Shown piece by piece: positions 5,754-10,704 of a stretch of DNA of 10,704 nt. The DNA comes from an uncultured Dorea sp. Its GTDB lineage: Bacteria > Bacillota > Clostridia > Lachnospirales > Lachnospiraceae. The notes below the pieces were generated by a model, which made no database searches, was not told the origin of the DNA, and saw only the letters and a program-made list of their open reading frames with translations. The first letter of the stretch is position 1. Each line of letters starts with the position of its first letter. A program made the translations under genes and the position numbers. The stretch is from the NCBI GenBank assembly GCA_934295165.1, contig CAKRAT010000067.1, positions 1-10,704 of the forward strand, in the 5' to 3' direction.

Positions 5754-7187
5754 ATGGCATTGAATGCAGAAGTATTAACTTCATATAAGAAGATTGACGA
5801 AGCTTATATCGATGAACTGTTAAAGAAAGAGATTGAAAAGAATAATAAAAAGATCGTTGTTTTAGACGATGACCCGACAGGAGTCCAGACAGTACATGAT
5901 ATCTCGGTATACACAAACTGGGAAAAAGATACGATCCGTCAGGGATTCGATGAGGAGAATAACTTATTCTATGTCCTGACCAATTCCAGAGGATTTACAG
6001 CAGGACAGACAACCAAAGCACACAATGAGATCGCAGCAGTGGTTGACGAAGTTGCAAAAGAGACCGGAAAAGAATACATATTTATCAGCAGAAGTGATTC
6101 TACACTCCGTGGACATTATCCACTGGAGACAGAACTTCTGAAGAAGAATTATGAAGCCAATACAGGAAAGACAATCGACGGTGAGATCCTCTGCCCATTC
6201 TTCAAAGAAGGCGGAAGATATACAATTGATAATGTACATTATGTAAAATACGGTGAAGAGTTGATTCCTGCAAATGAGACAGAGTTTGCCAAAGACAAGA
6301 CATTTGGATACAGCGCAGCAACAATGCCGGAGTATGTAGAAGAGAAGACCAAAGGAGCATACAAGGCTTCCGATGTTACCTGCATTTCTCTGGAAGATAT
6401 CCACGATATGAATATCGACAAGATTGAAGAAGCACTGATGGCAGTGAAAGACTTCAATAAGATTATTGTAAATGCAGTGGATTATGCGGATGTAAAGGTA
6501 TTCTGCGTGGCATTATACAGAGCAATGGCAAAAGAAAAAGTATTCATGTTCCGTACAGCGGCAGCTATCGTAAAGGTTATGGGCGGAGTAACCGATCAGC
6601 CGCTTCTTAGCAGAGAACAGATGGTGGTAAAAGAGACAGACAACGGAGGAATCATCGTTGTAGGTTCTCATACAGATAAGACGACAAAACAGGTAGAAGA
6701 ACTGAAGAAACTGACAGATATTGAATTCATTGAACTGGATGCAACACTTGTAAAAGACGATGAAGCATTTGAAAAAGAAGTAAAAAGATGTCTGGACCTG
6801 GAAGAAACATGCATCAAGGCAGGGAAGACGGTCTGCTGCTATACGACAAGAGCACTGATCACTGCAGATACAGGAGATAAAGAAGATGAATTAAGATTAT
6901 CCGTAAAAATCTCAGATGCGGTGCAGTCACTGGTCGGCCGTTTAAGTGTGACACCAAGCTTTGTGATCGCAAAGGGTGGAATTACATCCAGTGATGTGGG
7001 AACAAAGGCACTGGCAGTAAAGAAAGCCAACGTTCTTGGCCAGATCAAACCGGGAATTCCGGTATGGCAGACAGGAGAAGAAAGCAAATTCCCAATGACG
7101 CCATATGTGATCTTCCCGGGAAATGTAGGTGAGATCACGACATTAAGAGAAGCAGTAGAAGTATTAACATCCGACAGGCTTGCATAA
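5754..7187 (+). CDS. Four-carbon acid sugar kinase family protein (DUF1537), first copy
   Basis: This 477-aa ATP-dependent kinase is of the family shown to phosphorylate the 4-hydroxyl of tetronates and 3-oxo-tetronates. The N-terminal substrate domain has DDDPTG (38-43), NSRG (77-80) and RSDSTLRGHYP (113-123). The C-terminal nucleotide domain has GSHT (304-307), KGGITSSD (407-414) and FPGNVG (454-459). The KGGITSSD...FPGNVG version is what I recall from the DUF1537 group in which the kinase domain accompanies or is fused to beta-hydroxyacid dehydrogenase and class II aldolase domains (as in plants), matching the upstream dehydrogenase here. A helical extension of about 33 residues precedes the core. 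AAGGAG (5741-5746) starts at the last base of the preceding stop codon, 7 nt before the ATG. It is clearly a different subgroup from the copy at 7397, so not a simple duplicate. Substrate is unproven. Confidence 0.88.
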   Translation: MALNAEVLTSYKKIDEAYIDELLKKEIEKNNKKIVVLDDDPTGVQTVHDISVYTNWEKDTIRQGFDEENNLFYVLTNSRGFTAGQTTKAHNEIAAVVDEVAKETGKEYIFISRSDSTLRGHYPLETELLKKNYEANTGKTIDGEILCPFFKEGGRYTIDNVHYVKYGEELIPANETEFAKDKTFGYSAATMPEYVEEKTKGAYKASDVTCISLEDIHDMNIDKIEEALMAVKDFNKIIVNAVDYADVKVFCVALYRAMAKEKVFMFRTAAAIVKVMGGVTDQPLLSREQMVVKETDNGGIIVVGSHTDKTTKQVEELKKLTDIEFIELDATLVKDDEAFEKEVKRCLDLEETCIKAGKTVCCYTTRALITADTGDKEDELRLSVKISDAVQSLVGRLSVTPSFVIAKGGITSSDVGTKALAVKKANVLGQIKPGIPVWQTGEESKFPMTPYVIFPGNVGEITTLREAVEVLTSDRLA

Positions 7188-7246
7188 AGAAAATCTGAAA
7201 TCCTTTCATAGATTTATATACGTAATGAGCTGGCTGAGAATAAAAA

Positions 7247-7357
7247 ATAAACAAAAATGAACACAACATACTGTGCAAATAAACAAAAAGATTGATAAAA
7301 AATAGATTATATTGACAAAAATGAACAATAGTTATAATATATAAACATAACAGAACA
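7247..7357. repeat. Four phased direct repeats across the second promoter (likely operator array)
   Basis: Four 17-bp elements share the pattern ATAAACAAAAATGAACA: 7247-7263 (exact), 7279-7295 (12 of 17), 7311-7327 (15 of 17) and 7341-7357 (14 of 17). Starts are 32, 32 and 30 bp apart, close to three helical turns, so all would face the same side of the DNA. Copies one and two share the 12-mer AATAAACAAAAA, and copies one and three share the 13-mer ACAAAAATGAACA. Copy three covers the -35 box and copy four lies just after the -10 box. The reverse complement (TGTTCATTTTTGTTTAT) resembles DeoR/GlpR-type repressor sites; no such regulator gene is in the window. The region is A-rich, so some similarity is expected by chance. 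Confidence 0.5.
7312..7338 (+). promoter_or_regulatory. Predicted promoter of the second kinase / pdxA2 / permease unit
   Basis: A perfect TTGACA (7312-7317) and a perfect TATAAT (7333-7338) are 15 bp apart, shorter than ideal; TAATAT at 7335-7340 gives 17 bp but matches less well. It lies 58 bp before the start codon of the second kinase, shows that this gene has its own promoter, and is flanked and overlapped by the repeat array at 7247-7357. Confidence 0.65.
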
Positions 7358-7396
7358 ACAAAAGATGTTTAAAAATGTGAAAAGAGGAGAACGATT

Positions 7397-8701
7397 ATGC
7401 CGCAGTGTGTTGTGATCGCAGATGACCTGACCGGGGCTAATGCGACAGGAGTATTACTGAAAAAGATGAATTATAAAGCATACACAGTCATGAATACAGA
7501 ACGGATCGAACTGTCGACCTTATCAGATTGTGACTGCGTATTATATCCGACAGACAGCAGAGGAGTGGATGCACAGATCGCATATAACCGGGTGCATAAT
7601 GTCTGCAACCTGCTTAAGAATGATACGGTAAAAGTGTATGCCAACCGGATTGACAGTACACTTCGCGGGAATCTCGGAAGTGAGACGGATGCGATGTTGG
7701 ACAGCCTGGGAGAAGATTACATAGCAATTGTTGCACCGTGTTTTCCGGCTTCGGGAAGGATCATCTGCGGAGGATATATGCTGGTAGACGGACTGCCGTT
7801 ACATAAGACGAATATCGCCGTAGATCCGAAGACACCGGTAAAGATATCAGAAGTAGGGGAACTTTTCAGGCAGCAGAGTAAATATCAGGTGTCTACGATC
7901 TGTATGAAGGATCTGATGTATGGGAAGCATTATCTTGCGGATCTGATGAAAAAATGTGTTGAAGAAGGGAGCAGGATCATTACCCTGGATTGTATTACAC
8001 AGGAAGATCTGGATCTGATCGCAGATGCAGTGATCACCAGCGGATTAAAAGTCATCGCCGTAGATCCGGGAGTATTTACCGCAACGCTGTCCAGAAAGCT
8101 GATCACTCCGAACATGAAAAAGCAGAAGACAAAGATTCTTGCAGTGGTAGGAAGCGTGAATGCCAATACCACAGCTCAAATGGAAGAACTGTGGCTCTCA
8201 CAGAGAACACATAATGAATTTGTTCATACAAGAGAACTTCTGGAAGGTGAAAAACGCAGAGAACTGGAGATACGCAGAGTGGTCAATTCTATCCTGGGTG
8301 AATGTGACAGAAATAACATCTCGACAGTAACCGGGGATGGAATCTATCCGGAGAACAGAATTGATTTTGCTCCATATATGGAGAGATACCAGTGCTCATT
8401 AGATGAAGTGACAGGAATGATCAACAGCGCATTTGCAGAGATCACATACCGGATTTTCAAGGCAGAAGACACATTCCGGGGACTGTATACAAGTGGCGGA
8501 GATGTCACGGTTGCTGTCTGCAAAAGGTTTGATACCGCAGGATTAAGTCTGCTGGATGAAGTACTTCCGCTTGCCGCTTACGGACAATTCTTAAAAGGCG
8601 AGTTCGAAGGTGTACATATCATTACAAAAGGCGGAAGCCAGGGAAATAAAGATGCGATCAATAAGTGCATTACTTATTTGAAAGAAAAATTATATATCTA
8701 A
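7397..8701 (+). CDS. Four-carbon acid sugar kinase (DUF1537), second copy, DtnK/DenK-like
   Basis: This 434-aa kinase is predicted to use ATP to make the 4-phosphate of D-threonate or D-erythronate. The N-terminal domain has ADDLTGA (8-14), DSRG (53-56) and RIDSTLRGN (84-92). The nucleotide domain has GSVN (252-255), TSGGDV (365-370, the common SGG/TGG-D form) and a C-terminal KGGSQGNKDA (411-420). The DDLTGA and TSGGD forms match the stand-alone bacterial kinases (dtnK, denK) that work with PdxA2, and pdxA2 follows after 15 nt, so a D-threonate or D-erythronate kinase role is the best reading. AGGAG (7385-7389) sits 7 nt before the ATG. It has its own promoter at 7312-7338. It differs in length and motifs from the first DUF1537 protein, implying a different substrate. 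Confidence 0.88.
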   Translation: MPQCVVIADDLTGANATGVLLKKMNYKAYTVMNTERIELSTLSDCDCVLYPTDSRGVDAQIAYNRVHNVCNLLKNDTVKVYANRIDSTLRGNLGSETDAMLDSLGEDYIAIVAPCFPASGRIICGGYMLVDGLPLHKTNIAVDPKTPVKISEVGELFRQQSKYQVSTICMKDLMYGKHYLADLMKKCVEEGSRIITLDCITQEDLDLIADAVITSGLKVIAVDPGVFTATLSRKLITPNMKKQKTKILAVVGSVNANTTAQMEELWLSQRTHNEFVHTRELLEGEKRRELEIRRVVNSILGECDRNNISTVTGDGIYPENRIDFAPYMERYQCSLDEVTGMINSAFAEITYRIFKAEDTFRGLYTSGGDVTVAVCKRFDTAGLSLLDEVLPLAAYGQFLKGEFEGVHIITKGGSQGNKDAINKCITYLKEKLYI

Positions 8702-8702
8702 G

Positions 8703-8708
8703 AAAGGA
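8703..8708 (+). promoter_or_regulatory. Ribosome binding site that sets the pdxA2 start
   Basis: AAAGGA (8703-8708) lies 8 nt before the ATG at 8717. The upstream in-frame ATG at 8708 begins inside this site and would leave it no spacing, so the shorter 333-aa protein starting [15 protein letters not shown] is preferred. Confidence 0.65.
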
Positions 8709-8716
8709 TGAGGGAA

Positions 8717-9718
8717 ATGAAAAAACCAGTTATTGCAATTCCAATCGGGGATCCGGCAGGTGTAGGACCGGAGATCGTAGCGAAATCCATTGCATCCGAT
8801 GAGGTGTTCCAGATTGCAGTCTGCGTCATTGTCGGTGACAGAAAGATTCTGGAAAAAGCAATCGAGATCACAGGAGAGAACTTAAAGATCAATGAGATAA
8901 AAGAGCCGGATGAGGCAGTGGATGAAAAGGGAGTGCTGAACCTGATCGATCTTGACAACGTGGATATGGATACATTTGCCTACGGAAAAGTAAGCGGCAT
9001 GTGTGGAAAAGCAGCATATGAATACATCGCTAAGAGTATCGAACTGGCAAATGCGGGAAAGGTTGATGCGGTTGCAACGACACCGATCAACAAGGAATCT
9101 CTTCATGCAGCAGAAGTTCCATATATCGGTCACACAGAGATATTCGGGGCGCTGACACATACAGAAGATCCGCTGACCATGTTTGAGACGAATGGCATGA
9201 GAGTATTCTTCCTGACACGTCATGTATCACTGAGACAGATGTTAGATATGATCAAAAAAGACAGAATCATTGATTATGTCAAACGATGCACAAAAGCATT
9301 GGAAAGACTTGGCGTGAAAGAAGGGACCATGGCAATTGCAGGATTGAATCCACACAGTGGAGAACACGGACTCTTTGGATGGGAAGAAGTCGAAGAGATC
9401 ATGCCGGCAATTGAAGAACTGAAAGCGCAGGGCTATGATGTAGCAGGTCCGATCGGGGCAGATTCGGTATTCCATCAGGCTGCACAGGGCAAATATACCA
9501 GTGTATTATCTCTGTATCATGACCAGGGACATATTGCAACAAAGACACTGGACTTCGAAAAAACGATTGCGATCACAAATGGTATGCCGATCCTTCGTAC
9601 ATCTGTGGATCACGGAACCGCATTTGATATTGCGGGAAAAGGAATTGTAAGCGCAGTCAGCATGATCGAGGCAATCAGACTTGCAGCGAAATATGCACCG
9701 AATTTTACAGGAAAATAA
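8717..9718 (+). CDS. pdxA2: PdxA2-type 4-phospho-D-threonate / D-erythronate dehydrogenase
   Basis: This 333-aa metal-dependent NAD dehydrogenase of the PdxA family converts D-threonate or D-erythronate 4-phosphate to a 3-oxo acid that loses CO2 to give dihydroxyacetone phosphate. [10 protein letters not shown] (11-20) is the family N-terminal signature. His139 (GHTE), His213 (NPHSGEHG) and His268 (YHDQGH) match the three metal-binding histidines of PdxA, and [11 protein letters not shown] (294-304) is the conserved C-terminal substrate loop. Automated annotation is likely to call it the vitamin B6 enzyme 4-hydroxythreonine-4-phosphate dehydrogenase. Its place directly after a DUF1537 kinase and before a GntP permease, with no other pyridoxine gene nearby, points to sugar-acid catabolism instead. 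An 86-nt A-rich gap with a hairpin separates it from the permease. Confidence 0.88.
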   Translation: MKKPVIAIPIGDPAGVGPEIVAKSIASDEVFQIAVCVIVGDRKILEKAIEITGENLKINEIKEPDEAVDEKGVLNLIDLDNVDMDTFAYGKVSGMCGKAAYEYIAKSIELANAGKVDAVATTPINKESLHAAEVPYIGHTEIFGALTHTEDPLTMFETNGMRVFFLTRHVSLRQMLDMIKKDRIIDYVKRCTKALERLGVKEGTMAIAGLNPHSGEHGLFGWEEVEEIMPAIEELKAQGYDVAGPIGADSVFHQAAQGKYTSVLSLYHDQGHIATKTLDFEKTIAITNGMPILRTSVDHGTAFDIAGKGIVSAVSMIEAIRLAAKYAPNFTGK

Positions 9719-9754
9719 GTAAAAGAAAACAAAAAACAAAACGCAAAAAAAGGA

Positions 9755-9772
9755 TGGCAGTAAAAACTGCCA
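9755..9772. other. Perfect hairpin between pdxA2 and the permease gene
   Basis: TGGCAGT (9755-9761) and ACTGCCA (9766-9772) form a perfect 7-bp stem with an AAAA loop. On the plus strand no T-run follows, so it is not a standard terminator for pdxA2. On the minus strand it is followed by TCC and seven T residues (9751-9745), so it would work better as a terminator of antisense transcription. It may instead protect or separate the pdxA2 and permease parts of the message. Confidence 0.55.
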
Positions 9773-9791
9773 GAACAAAAAGAGAGAACGT

Positions 9792-9797
9792 AGGAGG
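9792..9797 (+). promoter_or_regulatory. Consensus ribosome binding site of the permease gene
   Basis: AGGAGG lies 8 nt before the ATG at 9806, inside TAGGAGGT (9791-9798). It is the best Shine-Dalgarno in the window and fixes the start of the permease reading frame. Confidence 0.8.
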
Positions 9798-9805
9798 TCT
9801 GAATT

Positions 9806-10704
9806 ATGGTAAACGGACTTAGTGGGGAAAGAATGCTCATCGGACTGGCGATAGGTATCGCAGTCCTGATATTTCTGGTATTAAAGACAAAGATCCAGGC
9901 ATTTCTCGCCTTGATCATCAGTACAGTTGTAGTCGGCGTGATTGGCGGCATGCCACTTACAAACATTACAATTGAAGTAGACGGTGTCGAGAAGACATTT
10001 GGTATCGTGAATTCGATTACTACCGGGTTTGGCGGAACCTTAGGAAGTATCGGAATCATCATCGGATTTGGTGTTATGATGGGCCAGATCTTTGAAGTAA
10101 CAGGTGCAGCCAAGAGAATGGCACATACATTCTTAAAACTGTTCGGAAAGAAGAGAGAAGAGGAAGCTCTTGCACTGACAGGATTCCTGGTATCTATCCC
10201 GATCTTCTGTGATTCCGGATTCGTTGTACTGGCACCGATCGCAAAGGCAATCTCCAAAGCAACGAAGAAATCCGTAATCGGACTCGGAACAGCCCTGGCA
10301 GCAGGACTTGTAATCACCCACTCCTTGGTACCACCGACACCGGGACCGTTAGGAGTCTGCGGAATTTTCGGAGTGGACGTAGGAAAATTCATCTTACTGA
10401 CACTGGTACTTGCACTTCCGATGGCATTTGCATGTATCGCATACTCAAGATTATTCCTTTCTAAGAAATATTACAGAATCCCGAATGACGAAGGCGAGAT
10501 CGTAGAGATGCCTTATCAGGAGCCGGATTATGAAGCAGCATTTGCAATGGATATGACAGGAGTTCCGGGAGCACTGGAATCTTTCATGCCATTGATTCTC
10601 CCAATCGTTCTGATCCTGATCAATACAGTGGCAACTGCAATGGGCAAGACAGAAGGATTCATGAATGTACTTGTATTCCTCGGACAGCCGATCGTAGCAG
10701 TCGG
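9806..10704 (+). CDS. GntP-family gluconate/sugar-acid permease, 3' end cut off by the window
   Basis: The frame is open from the ATG to the right edge (299 codons). GntP permeases are inner-membrane proton symporters for gluconate and related hydroxy acids, usually about 440-450 aa, so roughly a third is missing. The chain is a series of hydrophobic segments (about 11-26, 32-48, 78-95, 122-145, 156-175, 195-213, 259-277). SIPIFCDSGFVVLAPIAKA (130-148) is the family's strongly conserved segment, and THSLVPPTPGPLG (171-183) is the second hallmark, with Pro-rich turns in the substrate path. It is the third gene of the second unit, after pdxA2, and is the obvious importer for the acid sugar consumed by the enzymes here. 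The specific substrate (D-threonate, D-erythronate or another tetronate) cannot be read from the sequence. Confidence 0.92.
   Translation, partial: MVNGLSGERMLIGLAIGIAVLIFLVLKTKIQAFLALIISTVVVGVIGGMPLTNITIEVDGVEKTFGIVNSITTGFGGTLGSIGIIIGFGVMMGQIFEVTGAAKRMAHTFLKLFGKKREEEALALTGFLVSIPIFCDSGFVVLAPIAKAISKATKKSVIGLGTALAAGLVITHSLVPPTPGPLGVCGIFGVDVGKFILLTLVLALPMAFACIAYSRLFLSKKYYRIPNDEGEIVEMPYQEPDYEAAFAMDMTGVPGALESFMPLILPIVLILINTVATAMGKTEGFMNVLVFLGQPIVAV

Noticed and set aside
7190..7215. Possible terminator after the first kinase (AAATCT...AGATTT pairing)
   Set aside because: The stem is AT-rich with a bulge and is not followed by a T-run, so it is not credible as an intrinsic terminator.
9610..10392. 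260-codon minus-strand frame opposite pdxA2 and the permease
   Set aside because: Its Pro/Ser/Thr/Ile-rich sequence is the antisense of the permease and pdxA2 codons; the plus-strand permease has GntP hallmarks and a consensus ribosome binding site.

Overview
The window looks like a chromosomal stretch from a low-to-moderate GC Gram-positive gut-type Firmicute, most likely a Lachnospiraceae member (Blautia/Dorea/Coprococcus-like). The basis is A/G-rich Shine-Dalgarno sequences (AAGGAG, TAGGAGGT), heavy use of AGA and GGA codons, TTGACA/TATAAT promoters, and proteins that read like Lachnospiraceae homologues. This placement comes from recognition, not a search. I see no mobile elements, RNA genes or CRISPR arrays.

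Left part (1-3830), housekeeping or accessory genes. A short reading frame at the left edge may be the 3' end of an unidentified gene. It faces a YbiT-type ABC-F ATPase on the minus strand (118-1749) whose two ATP sites are strikingly unequal. Divergent from it is a two-gene unit: a patatin-like lipid hydrolase (1938-2795) and, 7 nt later, a fusion of an HD phosphohydrolase with a GNAT acetyltransferase (2803-3807). A strong hairpin terminator overlaps the stop codon of the fusion gene.

Right part (3830-10704), a catabolic island for four-carbon acid sugars (threonate/erythronate type). An FCD-type GntR regulator (minus strand, 3830-4474) is divergent from a beta-hydroxyacid dehydrogenase (4851-5741) and a DUF1537 kinase (5754-7187). 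The dehydrogenase promoter carries a perfect 14-bp palindrome between its -35 and -10 boxes, the likely GntR operator. A 209-bp gap then holds a second promoter, overlaid by four degenerate direct repeats spaced 32, 32 and 30 bp. This promoter drives a second, different DUF1537 kinase (7397-8701), a PdxA2-type dehydrogenase (8717-9718) and a GntP-family permease that runs off the right edge (9806-10704).

How the genes fit together: the permease would import the acid sugar. The second kinase plus PdxA2 form a complete known route (acid sugar to 4-phosphate to dihydroxyacetone phosphate plus CO2). The dehydrogenase plus the first kinase look like the front half of a different branch whose isomerase, decarboxylase or aldolase is not in the window. 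The two halves appear to be under different regulators. The most interesting points are the paired non-redundant kinases with split regulation, the phased repeat array at 7247-7357, the promoter-embedded palindrome, and the asymmetric ABC-F ATPase.
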